The position numbers were made by a program, and so were the translations under genes. The notes beneath the pieces are model-generated. The model was not told the origin of the DNA, searched no databases, and saw only the letters and a list, made by a program, of their open reading frames with translations. From Candidatus Omnitrophota bacterium (lineage in GTDB: Bacteria; Omnitrophota; Omnitrophia; Omnitrophales; Aquincolibacteriaceae), in contig JAKLFP010000007.1 in the NCBI GenBank assembly GCA_022711115.1, positions 62,001 through 126,000 of the forward strand: DNA of 64,000 nt. Direction: 5' to 3'. Each line of letters starts with the position of its first letter. Within the stretch, counting starts at the first letter, position 1. Below, in pieces: positions 1-8,328 of this stretch.

Positions 1-1
1 A

Positions 2-112
2 GCGAGCGCCTTGCGAGCTTATCAACAGGAGAGCTCTCTTAAAGCTTCACCGCTCTTTGGATTTGAAGAAAGCATGGTTTTCGAAAATATTTTGAAAGAA
101 CTAACACAATAA
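2..112 (+). CDS. C-terminal fragment of an unidentified protein (cut by window start)
   Basis: A reading frame is open from base 2 and ends in TAA at 110-112, giving 36 residues that end in KELTQ. No stop interrupts it, so it is probably the tail of a gene that begins outside the window. I do not recognise the family. The DNA just downstream holds repeated GGACATTT motifs of the kind found in the ends of some insertion sequences, so a transposase or its helper is one possibility. That link is inference. Confidence 0.45.
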   Translation, partial: ASALRAYQQESSLKASPLFGFEESMVFENILKELTQ

Positions 113-593
113 GCACTTCTTCTAGATACCTAGCTTAATCGGAAGCTTTTCATTTTTAACCATGGTGAGGTCCGATAATCCTTAAATGTCCACCTCTTGG
201 GCCCGGACATTTTGTATCGTATTCAGCAAGAATAAGTTGCAGAAAAATGTCCTTCAAAAAACCGGACAAAACGGACATTTTTGACATCATTTTGTCCTGA
301 TATGTCCGGTTAGATTGGCCTTTATGAAGGTATCTCTGAATTGGGCTGGTAATCGGTAATGCGAGTAAATATAATGGCATCTCAATCGGCCGAAAGGAGA
401 GATGGCTCGTTCATCTCAACCTGATCCGGCAGCCATGATTTTCATTAATTGAAATAATCTATAAGGAAATTATGACAGTCCCACCCAGCCCATTAAAATT
501 AATTATGGTTGGGGCGGCCATCATTTTTCATCCTAAAGAATAATAAAAATTCATAAAATCTCAACAGCAGCATCTAGACTTCGGGCGGATATT
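113..593. other. 480-bp stretch without a convincing gene
   Basis: The left half holds the GGACATTT repeats listed separately. The right half has one tiny frame of 23 codons (472-543) preceded by AAGGAAA at a good distance. It would encode a short hydrophobic peptide, but nothing beyond its ribosome-binding site supports it. No strong promoter was recognised. Confidence 0.5.
184..311. repeat. Cluster of GGACATTT / AAATGTCC repeats, possible insertion-sequence end
   Basis: AAATGTCC occurs at 184-191 and 245-252, and GGACATTT at 205-212 and 273-280. The outer pair AACCGGACA (260-268) and TGTCCGGTT (303-311) is a perfect inverted repeat. Iterated short motifs of this type are typical of transposase-binding ends of IS21/IS481-like elements. 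The call rests on that pattern and the neighbouring cut-off frame only; no target duplication can be seen. Confidence 0.35.
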
Positions 594-1325
594 ATGAAAA
601 TAAAAAGAACAGGTTTTCAATATATTGATTCGCAGGAAATTATATTGCCCGGCATTCGAAAGGTCGTGATATTCGGGGATCCGGGTTGTACCGGATTTTA
701 CGGCGAAAGCAAAAGAGTCCTTGATCAAATTTTGAAGCAAAACGCAGAAGCCTTTTTTGCCTTGGGAGATCTTGCTTTTACCGGCTCGGGGGAAGAACTT
801 CGGGAAGTGATCGATTTTAGCAACGCACGGGCGCAGGTCCCGATTTTTTCGTTATGCGGGAATCATGATCTCCCGCATTATCCGGAATTTTTGGGACGGA
901 GTTCTTACGCGCTTATTTTGGATTATCATGTCTGTTTCTTTTTTGATAATTCCCAAGGTTATTTTTCAGAAAAAGATTTGGATCTTCTCAGGGAAATGCT
1001 TGAAAAATATCCTGACAAGTCTTTTATAGTTTTGATGCATATCCCTCCTCCGCTCGAAATCACCCGGGGAAGTTTGCCGGAACAGGAATGGAAAAAAATA
1101 AAAATCGTACTGGGACCACATGCCGGCCGTATTCTTCGGATTTTTTGCAGTCACCTTCACGGATTTTATGAATATCTTCTCGAGTGCTATCAAATTACCC
1201 TTACCGCAGGCGGGGGTGCTGCCATGATTCATTCCTTGCCGGCGCCGGCTCAAAAAACATATCATGCTGTTTGGATGAACTTTCATGATCATGGTTCCAT
1301 CACTACCCGGTTTATTCCTGTTTAG
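594..1325 (+). CDS. Calcineurin-like metallophosphoesterase
   Basis: A 243-residue protein with the metallophosphoesterase motif series in order: GDPG near residue 29 (usual form GDxH), GDLAFTG near 57, GNHD near 89, HIPP near 149 and SHLHG near 186 (usual form GHxH). These normally bind two metal ions and cleave phosphomonoester or phosphodiester bonds. The changed first motif (Pro where His is expected) may weaken one metal ligand. No signal peptide is visible, so it should be cytoplasmic. It stands alone, followed at once by a perfect palindrome that overlaps its stop codon. The substrate cannot be predicted. Confidence 0.8.
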   Translation: MKIKRTGFQYIDSQEIILPGIRKVVIFGDPGCTGFYGESKRVLDQILKQNAEAFFALGDLAFTGSGEELREVIDFSNARAQVPIFSLCGNHDLPHYPEFLGRSSYALILDYHVCFFFDNSQGYFSEKDLDLLREMLEKYPDKSFIVLMHIPPPLEITRGSLPEQEWKKIKIVLGPHAGRILRIFCSHLHGFYEYLLECYQITLTAGGGAAMIHSLPAPAQKTYHAVWMNFHDHGSITTRFIPV

Positions 1326-1348
1326 AAAGTTAGGCCGGCCTAACTTTC
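1325..1348 (+). terminator. Perfect 24-bp palindrome at the end of the phosphoesterase gene
   Basis: GAAAGTTAGGCC is followed directly by its exact reverse complement, and then by TTAAGATTTT. The first base is the last base of the TAG stop codon. It can fold as a long hairpin at the mRNA 3' end. The T-tract is poor, so it may be a weak terminator or a protein-binding palindrome. Confidence 0.4.
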
Positions 1349-1515
1349 TTAAGATTTTACATCATTGTTCCGAAGGTTAAATAAACACAGCATGGGGTTC
1401 GACGCCGAAACTATTTTCAATTCCATATGCTTTTGCAGTGAAGTAGTTTTTGATGTTGAAACTGCCTAATCCGAACTAAATAACATTTTTAATGGAACAT
1501 TCTTGGAGGCTTTCG

Positions 1516-2322
1516 ATGGGGACTAAGATTCTGATCGTGGATGATGAACCGGATATTATTTTACTTCTAAAAAATCGTTTGGAAGCAATGCAATATCAGG
1601 TTGTGATGGCGCAGAACGGTGCCGAGGCGCTGGAGATATTTCAGAGGGACAAACCTGATCTTATTATCACCGATGTCATGATGCCCGGTCTGACCGGGTA
1701 TGAGTTTTTTGAAGCACTCAGGAAAATGGGAGGGGAAGGGGCCTCCGTCCCTGTCATCGTGACTTCGGCGCGCCGCAGTATGGCCCAATTTTTTGACAAG
1801 TGGGCTATTGATTGCTTTATCCCGAAGCCTTTTGACTTGTCCGCGTTTATGCAGGCCATCGAAAGGGCACTGGCCGCGAAAGACCGTGCGCATGTCTTGA
1901 CGGAAAAGCATTTGGCTGCTCAGCAAAAAAGCGATCTCCAGGATGTTCTCTTGGTGGGAGTCAGCGAATATGAACTTCGGAAAGTAAAAGAATTTCTGGA
2001 ATCCCAGCAATGTTTGGTGCATCAGGGATTGGATGAACAGGATTCTTTGGAGATCGCTCAAAAAATACGGCCGAATTATATTTTTATGGAATTTTGGGAA
2101 GATGCGAGGAGATTCGATACGGTGAAGTTTTTCCGCGATCTTTCCAAGAGCCCGAAAACAGACCGAATTCCCTGTATTGTTTTTTGCAGCCCTTCACTTC
2201 AGATCGAGGCGAGTAAAACATTCTCTCCCAAGCATTTGCTTGTTTTTCGTGATGTCTCGGAACTTTTGAACAAACTTGCCTCTCTAGTCCAAGCCCCGGA
2301 GTTCAGAAAACGGAGTGCTTAG
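1516..2322 (+). CDS. Response regulator with two receiver-like domains
   Basis: The first domain (residues 1-125) is a normal CheY-like receiver: acidic pair D9-D10, phospho-acceptor D53 in ITDVMMPG, and a conserved Lys in PKPFD. The second half (about 145-268) has a receiver-like strand pattern, but the acceptor site reads YIFMEFWED, without the usual Asp-x-x-x-Pro. It is probably a degenerate receiver used for protein contact. There is no DNA-binding or enzyme domain. The start at 1516 is chosen because GGAGG lies six bases upstream; an in-frame ATG at 1492 lacks a site. No partner kinase is adjacent. Confidence 0.8.
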   Translation: MGTKILIVDDEPDIILLLKNRLEAMQYQVVMAQNGAEALEIFQRDKPDLIITDVMMPGLTGYEFFEALRKMGGEGASVPVIVTSARRSMAQFFDKWAIDCFIPKPFDLSAFMQAIERALAAKDRAHVLTEKHLAAQQKSDLQDVLLVGVSEYELRKVKEFLESQQCLVHQGLDEQDSLEIAQKIRPNYIFMEFWEDARRFDTVKFFRDLSKSPKTDRIPCIVFCSPSLQIEASKTFSPKHLLVFRDVSELLNKLASLVQAPEFRKRSA

Positions 2323-2341
2323 CAACTTGTGCTATATCGAC

Positions 2342-2947
2342 TTATACCGCTTCTGGTGAAATGCGGACGGTTGCTCTAGTCGAACGGATGGTGTGACGTT
2401 TTGCATCCGGCATGATGATCTCCACCTGAATCAACTGGTCTCCAAAGGAAGTGTTGAAAGGTTCAGTGGTTACTTCGACGGTATTTTCCGGAATATTGAT
2501 GGATTGGTTGGGCATGACGACATTCGTTTTTTTACCGCCCATTCGATTGGTGGCGGTGATGTACATTTGAACATTGCTATAGTTGGTCGCGTATCCCGGG
2601 CGTAACTTAACGGCAGGCTTTTGTCCTGTCCCTGTGTTTGCCGGAACCGATGAGAAGACATAACGCCCGCCCCAGGAACTAATATATCCTGGATTTCCAT
2701 CATCCGTGATAATCTTAATCCGTATTTCTTGGGGCGGTCCCTCAGGAACGTGTTCGATCCAAAGGACTTTTTGCCGGATGGGGAGGGTCTTTTCAGGTAA
2801 AAGGGTCAAGGACATCATAATGCCACTGGCTGATTTTCCGTTAACTTTTACGGGGCGGTCCCCTTCATTCGTGATACTTGCGGCGAATAAATAAGGTGTG
2901 ACGAAAATAAACAATAAATTAAAACAAATAACTCTCGATAATCTCAT
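2342..2947 (-). CDS. Secreted protein of unknown function
   Basis: The 201-residue product starts with a typical Sec signal peptide: positive MRLSR, a hydrophobic stretch of about 15 residues, and a likely cleavage after LFAA near residue 23. The remainder is rich in beta-prone segments and Thr/Val/Asn, with no cysteines and no motif I recognise. It is probably periplasmic or outer-membrane associated. It faces the response regulator tail-to-tail with a 19-bp gap and is transcribed away from the deaminase gene. GAGG lies about ten bases upstream of its ATG. Confidence 0.6.
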   Translation of the reverse strand: MRLSRVICFNLLFIFVTPYLFAASITNEGDRPVKVNGKSASGIMMSLTLLPEKTLPIRQKVLWIEHVPEGPPQEIRIKIITDDGNPGYISSWGGRYVFSSVPANTGTGQKPAVKLRPGYATNYSNVQMYITATNRMGGKKTNVVMPNQSINIPENTVEVTTEPFNTSFGDQLIQVEIIMPDAKRHTIRSTRATVRISPEAV

Positions 2948-3057
2948 AGACTAGATCCTCACGGTTTTATTATTTTGAAAGTCTAACATAGGCATTTAGG
3001 GAACAGGAAACGCTATTTTTCAGGATCGGGAACTTGCATCATGAAGGGGGCCCAAGG

Positions 3058-3510
3058 ATGGCAAAAAATTCACACACTCAATTTATGAAAGAAGCAATCA
3101 AAGAAGCCAAGAAAGGGTTGCGGGAAGGGGGCATCCCGATCGGTTCTGTGCTCGTCAGGAATGGCAAGATTATCGGGCGGGGGCATAACCGGCGAGTCCA
3201 AAAGAGATCGGCTATTTTGCACGCGGAAATGGATTGTTTGGAGAATGCCGGCCGTCTTAAAGCGAAGGATTATGAAGATTGCATGATCTATTCCACGTTA
3301 TCTCCTTGCGATATGTGTACCGGTGCCATCCTGCTTTACAAAATTCCGATGGTGGTGATTGGTGAAAATAAAACTTTCAAGGGGCCGGAAGCTTATTCCA
3401 AAAAACGCGGCGTCAAACTTATCAATCTCGATCTTGAAGAATGTAAAAAGCTGATGCGGGATTTCATCAAAGCCCGGTCTGTTTTGTGGAACGAAGATAT
3501 TGGGGAATGA
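3058..3510 (+). CDS. Cytosine deaminase, yeast FCY1 type
   Basis: A 150-residue zinc deaminase that converts cytosine to uracil plus ammonia in pyrimidine salvage. The zinc site is clear: HAE (His ligand and catalytic Glu) near residue 61 and SPCDMC (two Cys ligands) near 90. The downstream text, with CTGAILL, IGEN and the ending EDIGE, matches my memory of yeast Fcy1 much better than tRNA adenosine deaminase TadA or guanine deaminase, hence this call. The ATG at 3058 is used because AAGGGGG sits seven bases ahead; an upstream TTG (3034) is less likely. The cupin gene follows closely. Confidence 0.75.
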   Translation: MAKNSHTQFMKEAIKEAKKGLREGGIPIGSVLVRNGKIIGRGHNRRVQKRSAILHAEMDCLENAGRLKAKDYEDCMIYSTLSPCDMCTGAILLYKIPMVVIGENKTFKGPEAYSKKRGVKLINLDLEECKKLMRDFIKARSVLWNEDIGE

Positions 3511-3517
3511 TCTATTC

Positions 3518-3880
3518 ATGCTCATCCGGAAATTGAAAGACTGCCAGGAGATCATTGCCGGAGATTCATGTCACCTCCGGGAGCTTTTGAACGCGAAACA
3601 GGATAGACGCGCCTATCGTTACAGCCTCGCCCATGCGATCGTGAAACCTGGCGAAAAAACCAAACCGCATGCGCTGAAAACTTCCGAGGTTTATTATATC
3701 CTTGAAGGAAGCGGCCGGATGCATGTAGGAGAAGACGTGGCGGATGTTTCACCGGGGTGCGCGATCGATATCCCGCCTCATGCAATTCAGTTTATAGAAA
3801 ATACAGGGTCTTTGGATCTTGTGTTTCTCTGCATCGTGGATCCTGCCTGGTGCGCCGGGGATGAAGAAATATTGAAATAA
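3518..3880 (+). CDS. Small cupin-domain protein
   Basis: A single-domain cupin of 120 residues. The first motif is degenerate (KPGEKTKPHALKTSEVYYIL, with one His and one Glu of the usual metal set) and the second reads IPPHAIQFIENTG. It is probably a metal-binding beta-barrel of unknown substrate. A TTG at 3500 would extend it by six residues into the end of the deaminase gene; the ATG at 3518 has GGGGA upstream. Close spacing suggests one transcript with the deaminase. Confidence 0.65.
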   Translation: MLIRKLKDCQEIIAGDSCHLRELLNAKQDRRAYRYSLAHAIVKPGEKTKPHALKTSEVYYILEGSGRMHVGEDVADVSPGCAIDIPPHAIQFIENTGSLDLVFLCIVDPAWCAGDEEILK

Positions 3881-4026
3881 AATTCTGTAAAAAACTTTCC
3901 GAATCTTTCTAGCGCTTCACAAATCACGCAGTTATCTTTATCCTCAAAGAAAGATTATTTTCCAAAGGAGCATTGTTCAGATATAATCTCACCATCGTTT
4001 TAAATCCTAGAAAAGGAAATCTAATC

Positions 4027-4854
4027 ATGTATCCCATTCTTGCGAAAACTAAGTTGAATCATAACGTAGACGAAATGGTGATCCGCGCGCCGTTTGTCGC
4101 GCGGCGTTGCGAACCCGGACAGTTCATTATTCTTCGTGTCGATCCGGAGGGGGAGCGCATTCCTTTGACGATCGCGGAATATGATGCCAAGGCAGGGACT
4201 GTTACGATCATCTACCAGATCGTGGGATACACCACTCAGAGGCTCAGCGAAAAAAACGTGGGCGATACTCTGGAAGATTTTGTGGGACCGCTTGGCAAAG
4301 CCACGGAAATTCATCCATGCAAACGCGTGATCGGTATCGGGGGCGGCGTTGGGGCGGCACCACTCTATCCCCAGCTTAAAAAATTTCATGAACTTGGTGT
4401 TTCCGTGGATCTTATTCTTGGTGCGCGTAACAAAGACCTGATCATCCTCGAAGAAAAATTTTCCAAATTCTGCAAGAATATTTATATCACAACCGATGAC
4501 GGAAGCTACGGGACCAAGGGGCTTGTGACGGATAAGCTCAAAGAACTTGTGGCCAAAGGAGAGAAATACGACGAAGTGATCGCGATCGGGCCGCTCATCA
4601 TGATGAAATTCGTAAGCCTTCTGACTAAACCATGGAATCTCAAAACTAACGTTTCGCTCAATCCGGTCATGGTTGATGGAACCGGCATGTGCGGGGGATG
4701 CCGCGTGACGGTGGGAGGCGAAACAAAGTTTGTATGCGTCGATGGTCCGGATTTTGATGGACACCAGGTCGATTACGATGAGCTGATGCGCCGGCAGGGG
4801 ATGTATAAGACCGAAGAAGCCCATGTCTGCAAAGTCGGTTTAAGGAGTGCTTGA
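4027..4854 (+). CDS. nfnA: NfnA-type FAD/NAD(H)-binding subunit of a ferredoxin:NADP transhydrogenase
   Basis: A 275-residue PyrK/NfnA-like flavoprotein. It has an N-terminal FAD-binding barrel, the nucleotide-binding loop GIGGGVGAAPLYPQL near residue 101, and a C-terminal [2Fe-2S] site (GMCGGCR plus a later Cys in FVCVDGPDFDG). With NfnB, encoded next, it forms the enzyme that bifurcates electrons between NADH, ferredoxin and NADP. The family also includes sulfide dehydrogenase subunits. The ATG at 4027 follows AAAAGGAAA; an earlier in-frame ATG (3973) would add a non-conserved leader. The link to the hydrogenases downstream is inferred from location. Confidence 0.85.
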   Translation: MYPILAKTKLNHNVDEMVIRAPFVARRCEPGQFIILRVDPEGERIPLTIAEYDAKAGTVTIIYQIVGYTTQRLSEKNVGDTLEDFVGPLGKATEIHPCKRVIGIGGGVGAAPLYPQLKKFHELGVSVDLILGARNKDLIILEEKFSKFCKNIYITTDDGSYGTKGLVTDKLKELVAKGEKYDEVIAIGPLIMMKFVSLLTKPWNLKTNVSLNPVMVDGTGMCGGCRVTVGGETKFVCVDGPDFDGHQVDYDELMRRQGMYKTEEAHVCKVGLRSA

Positions 4855-4887
4855 TATGCCGCCTAAGTCTTCATTTCTTTTCATAAA

Positions 4888-4925
4888 CGGTGACTTGGAC
4901 AGTCATGATCACCGATTCATTTTTT
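4888..4925 (+). terminator. Hairpin plus T-run between nfnA and nfnB
   Basis: CGGTGA (4888-4893) pairs with TCACCG (4909-4914) across a 15-base loop and is followed by ATTCATTTTTT. The stem is short, so at most it would reduce read-through from nfnA into nfnB. Confidence 0.3.
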
Positions 4926-4939
4926 GATTAAGGAAAATT

Positions 4940-6349
4940 ATGGCGCCTAATATGAATCCCAAAAAAGTTCCGATTCCGGAACAGAAACCTGAAGAACGAA
5001 TCAAGAATTTTAATGAAGTCGCGCTCGGATATACTCCCGAACAAGCAAAAGAAGAGGCTATGCGTTGTCTTCAGTGCAAGGCGCGTCCCTGCGTCGCAGG
5101 TTGCCCGGTTAATGTCAAAATTCCGGAATTCATCAAACAAGTCGCCGAAGGCAATTTTGATGAGGCCTATCGGATCCTTGTAAGCGAAAATTGTCTTCCG
5201 GCGATCTGTGGCCGTGTTTGTCCGCAAGAGACCCAATGTGAAATTCTTTGTGTGCGCGGTAAAAAAGGAGAACCCGTGGGGATCGGTCGTTTGGAACGTT
5301 TTGTGGCGGATGTTGCGATGGAAAAAGGATCGCAGGAAATCCCTGAGATCAAGAAGAACGGTGTTCGTGTTGCTATCGCAGGCGGAGGGCCTGCTGGATT
5401 GACTTGTGCGGGGGAACTTGCCCGTCTCGGATATGACGTGACCATTTTTGAAGCCTTGCATGCCCTTGGCGGGGTTTTAATGTATGGCATTCCCGAATTT
5501 CGATTACCCAAAAAGCTTGTTGAAAAGGAAATCGCTGTTGCTTTGAAATTGGGTGTTAAGATCGAAAAGAATGTCATCATCGGGAAATCTATTACCGTGG
5601 ATGAACTTTTTCAAGAAGGATTCCGAGCGATTTTTATCGGCTGCGGTGCCGGACTTCCTTCCTTTATGAAAATCGAAGGTGAAAACCTGAATGGGGTTTA
5701 CTCGGCTAATGAATTTTTGACGCGTACCAATCTGATGAAGGCCTATGATTTCCCAAAGTCGCCGACGCCTATCAAAATCGGGAAACGAGTGGCAGTGATC
5801 GGCGGAGGCAATGTGGCCATGGATGCCGCGCGGACCGCGAAACGCTTGGGGGCTGAGGAAGTTTACATTGTTTACAGGCGGAGTGAAACAGAGCTTCCTG
5901 CCCGCGCCGAGGAAGTCCATCATGCCAAGGAAGAGGGCATTATTTTTAAATTGCTTCGTAATCCCGTCAAGATTTTGGGTAAGGACGGTTGGGTGGTGGG
6001 TATGGAATGTGTGGAAATGGAACTTGGAGAGCCCGATGAATCAGGCCGGAGGCGTCCTGTGGTGAAAAAAGGGAGTAATTTCAATTTTCCGGTGGATACC
6101 GTGATTGTCGCTATCGGCGGGACACCGAACCCATTGATTCGCCAGACCACCCCGGGTCTTCAGGTGCAGAAGTGGGGCGGGATCATTGTGGATGAAGCGA
6201 CGATGAAGACTTCCAAAGAAAATGTCTATGCAGGAGGTGATATTGTCACCGGAGCGGCGACAGTTATTCTCGCCATGGGTGCCGGCAAAAAAGCGGCCCA
6301 TGCAATCCATGAAGCACTTCAAGAAAAAGAACTGTCATCACTTGTTTAA
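4940..6349 (+). CDS. nfnB: NfnB / GltD-type NADPH-binding flavoprotein
   Basis: A 469-residue member of the glutamate synthase small-subunit family. The N-terminal region carries two [4Fe-4S] sites (CLQCKARPCVAGCPV, then CLPAICGRVCPQETQCEILC). The FAD-binding loop is AGGGPAGLTC near residue 148 and the NADPH loop is IGGGNVAMDAA near 288. A C-terminal GDIVTGAATV signature closes the fold. Beside an NfnA-like subunit, the most likely role is the NADPH half of NfnAB; a free-standing GltD for a missing GltB is less likely. It lies 85 bp downstream of nfnA. Confidence 0.85.
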   Translation: MAPNMNPKKVPIPEQKPEERIKNFNEVALGYTPEQAKEEAMRCLQCKARPCVAGCPVNVKIPEFIKQVAEGNFDEAYRILVSENCLPAICGRVCPQETQCEILCVRGKKGEPVGIGRLERFVADVAMEKGSQEIPEIKKNGVRVAIAGGGPAGLTCAGELARLGYDVTIFEALHALGGVLMYGIPEFRLPKKLVEKEIAVALKLGVKIEKNVIIGKSITVDELFQEGFRAIFIGCGAGLPSFMKIEGENLNGVYSANEFLTRTNLMKAYDFPKSPTPIKIGKRVAVIGGGNVAMDAARTAKRLGAEEVYIVYRRSETELPARAEEVHHAKEEGIIFKLLRNPVKILGKDGWVVGMECVEMELGEPDESGRRRPVVKKGSNFNFPVDTVIVAIGGTPNPLIRQTTPGLQVQKWGGIIVDEATMKTSKENVYAGGDIVTGAATVILAMGAGKKAAHAIHEALQEKELSSLV

Positions 6350-6390
6350 AAGACGGGATCATTCTTATCACAACGATAAGGGGCTTTGAG

Positions 6391-6774
6391 ATGAAAAAAA
6401 TCCTAATTATCGACGACGATGAAGATGTGGTGGAAGCCATGCGGTTTGTTCTGGATAAGCGCGGATACAAAGTGATCACTGCGGGGGATGGTAACAAGGG
6501 GCTGACGCACGCTCGGGCGGAGAAACCTGACGCGGTGATTCTTGATGTGATGATGCCGGGATTGGACGGTTTTGAAGTCGCGCGGGAATTAAAAGGAGAC
6601 CCCCAGACGAAGGGTATCCCCATTCTCATGCTGACCGCGATCAAAGACAAAACGGGTTTTGATTTTCAAAAAGATGTCAATGATCCGGATTGGCTTCCGG
6701 TCGAAGATTATTGCAACAAGCCGTTAGATTGCGAAGTGCTTGTCGAAAAGATCGACCGCCTTTTGCTTAAGTAA
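6391..6774 (+). CDS. Single-domain response regulator
   Basis: A 127-residue CheY-like receiver with no output domain. The acidic pair is in IIDDDED, the phospho-acceptor is D52 in ILDVMMPG, and the conserved Lys lies in CNKPLD. It sits between nfnB and a membrane histidine kinase gene 102 bp downstream, its probable partner. Signals likely pass by protein contact rather than DNA binding. Confidence 0.85.
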   Translation: MKKILIIDDDEDVVEAMRFVLDKRGYKVITAGDGNKGLTHARAEKPDAVILDVMMPGLDGFEVARELKGDPQTKGIPILMLTAIKDKTGFDFQKDVNDPDWLPVEDYCNKPLDCEVLVEKIDRLLLK

Positions 6775-6876
6775 AAAAAGCTTATACATCGGTCCATGCG
6801 GTAAGAGTTGCTCGGAACGTTGTTGCATCTTTTACGTTGTGGGTGCAATACCGAACTGGAAAAGGTATCCAGCCTC

Positions 6877-8211
6877 ATGAAAAGCACGCCCAAGGATGAT
6901 GTGATCGAGAAAAAACTGGCTGATCAGGTGTCTTGGCTCATCAGCTTGCGGTGGATCGCAGTCCTTGGCGTCACCGGAACTGTTTTTACGGTAACGCAAT
7001 TTTTTAATATTCCTGTCGAAGTCTGGCCGCTCTACGGTGTGACTGCTTTTCTGGCGATTTATAACGGTCTCTTTGCCTGGGTGATGCCGTTTTTACGGAA
7101 TCGTCAGCTGCACAGTGCTATCAGAGTTTTGGCCAATCTGCAGATCTTTTTGGATCTGACCTGCCTCGCTTTTTTGATTCATTTCTCAGGCGGTGTCGAG
7201 AATCCGTTTTATTTTTATTTTATTTTCCATATCATTATCGCCGGGATCCTCCTTTCCCGCCGTGAAACTTTTGTGCTGGCAACGTACGCCGTGATGATTT
7301 TTCTTCTGATCGTTTTAGGCGAACAATACGGTCTTTTGCCGCATCATCGTTTGCCCGGAGTCTTTGCGGTTTCTCTTCATGAGAATTTCACTTATGTGGT
7401 GGGCGTTTCTTTTGTTTTTGTGAGCGCACTCTACATTGCCGCTTACCTGACGACATCCATCTCGGACCGTTTACATGAACGCGAACGCAGTTTGACGCGT
7501 GCCAATGAATTGTTAGGTGAGAAAGACAAAATCAAAAGCGAATATGTCCTGCGAGTAACCCATGATCTTAAAGAAGATCTTGCAGCGATCCATACTTGTA
7601 TCGAACCCGTCCAAAAGGGGCTCGCGGGGAGGTTGAACGAAGAGCAAACGAATCTCTTGAGCCGGGCCAAAGAACGGAGCAAGCAGCTTATCGTTTATGT
7701 GAATGCGCTTCTTGAAATCACTAGATTGAAACTGACTAAAAAGGCTGAAATGAACAGTTTTTCGGTGATGGAACTCATCCAGGAGATTTCGGATTCGATC
7801 GGGCCGATGGCTCGCCATGAACACAAGCTCTTTGAGGTTCAAGTGGATCCTAAGGTTTCTCTTATGAAAGGGGTTCGGGTTTATGTCCAAGAGGCCTTAT
7901 TGAATATTCTGAAAAATTCTCTAAAATATACGCCGGAAAAAGGGACCATTACCTTGCGGGTTCAAATGGAATGGCCGTGGCTTCGGATGAAGATCATCGA
8001 TACGGGGATCGGCATTCCTGCTGACGAACTGCCAAAGATCGCCACAGAATTCTATCGTGCAACGAATGCGAAGGCGCTCTACAAAAAAGGAACGGGGTTG
8101 GGTCTTTCGATCGCTAAAAAAATCGTGGAAATGCACCGAGGAACGATCGATATAGAATCCAAGGTCGGTGCAGGGACTTGCATCACCCTGGCAATTCCGC
8201 TGACTTTATAA
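6877..8211 (+). CDS. Membrane sensor histidine kinase
   Basis: A 444-residue kinase with about six transmembrane helices in the first 200 residues and almost no extracytoplasmic domain, so it probably senses something in or near the membrane. A short coiled linker (near 200-225) leads to the phosphorylated His229 in VTHDLKED. The ATPase domain has NILKNSLKYTP (N box), DTGIGIP (G1) and GTGLGLSIAKK (G2). The ATG at 6877 with AAAGG upstream is preferred over a TTG at 6808. It pairs with the upstream receiver. Its place between nfnAB and hydrogenase genes hints at a redox or gas signal, which is inference. Confidence 0.85.
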   Translation: MKSTPKDDVIEKKLADQVSWLISLRWIAVLGVTGTVFTVTQFFNIPVEVWPLYGVTAFLAIYNGLFAWVMPFLRNRQLHSAIRVLANLQIFLDLTCLAFLIHFSGGVENPFYFYFIFHIIIAGILLSRRETFVLATYAVMIFLLIVLGEQYGLLPHHRLPGVFAVSLHENFTYVVGVSFVFVSALYIAAYLTTSISDRLHERERSLTRANELLGEKDKIKSEYVLRVTHDLKEDLAAIHTCIEPVQKGLAGRLNEEQTNLLSRAKERSKQLIVYVNALLEITRLKLTKKAEMNSFSVMELIQEISDSIGPMARHEHKLFEVQVDPKVSLMKGVRVYVQEALLNILKNSLKYTPEKGTITLRVQMEWPWLRMKIIDTGIGIPADELPKIATEFYRATNAKALYKKGTGLGLSIAKKIVEMHRGTIDIESKVGAGTCITLAIPLTL

Positions 8212-8290
8212 TCCGAACTCGATATCTGTTTCGATTTGCGGAGAGCCTCAGGGAAATTGACAATTTTTTGAAAAAGATTAAGATATGCCA

Positions 8291-8316
8291 TTAATTGTTC
8301 CTCATTTCACAATTAA
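8291..8316. promoter_or_regulatory. Candidate Rex operator in front of hydrogenase operon 1
   Basis: TTAATTGT and ACAATTAA form perfect 8-bp arms around TCCTCATTTC. The inner 18 bp (8295-8312) follow the Rex pattern TTGT-N10-ACAA, with one perfect half-site TTCACAA. The site lies 12 bp before the hydC start, where a bound repressor could block transcription. A second site with the same unusual GTTC left arm precedes rex at 13853. Binding is inferred. Confidence 0.6.
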
Positions 8317-8328
8317 AATCAGGCGTGA

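Noticed and set aside
156-380. A minus-strand open frame of 74 codons over the GGACATTT repeats
   Set aside because: It consists of the repeat motifs themselves, has no ribosome-binding site and shows no protein-like pattern.
3916-3922. TTCACAA half-site upstream of nfnA, considered as a Rex operator
   Set aside because: The matching left arm TTGT is missing at the right distance, unlike the sites at 8291 and 13853.
3982-3987. Perfect TATAAT upstream of nfnA as a promoter
   Set aside because: No acceptable -35 box lies 16-18 bp upstream.
4857-4925. Short frame starting ATGCCGCCTAAG between nfnA and nfnB
   Set aside because: It has only 22 codons and no ribosome-binding site, and its end lies in the terminator-like hairpin.
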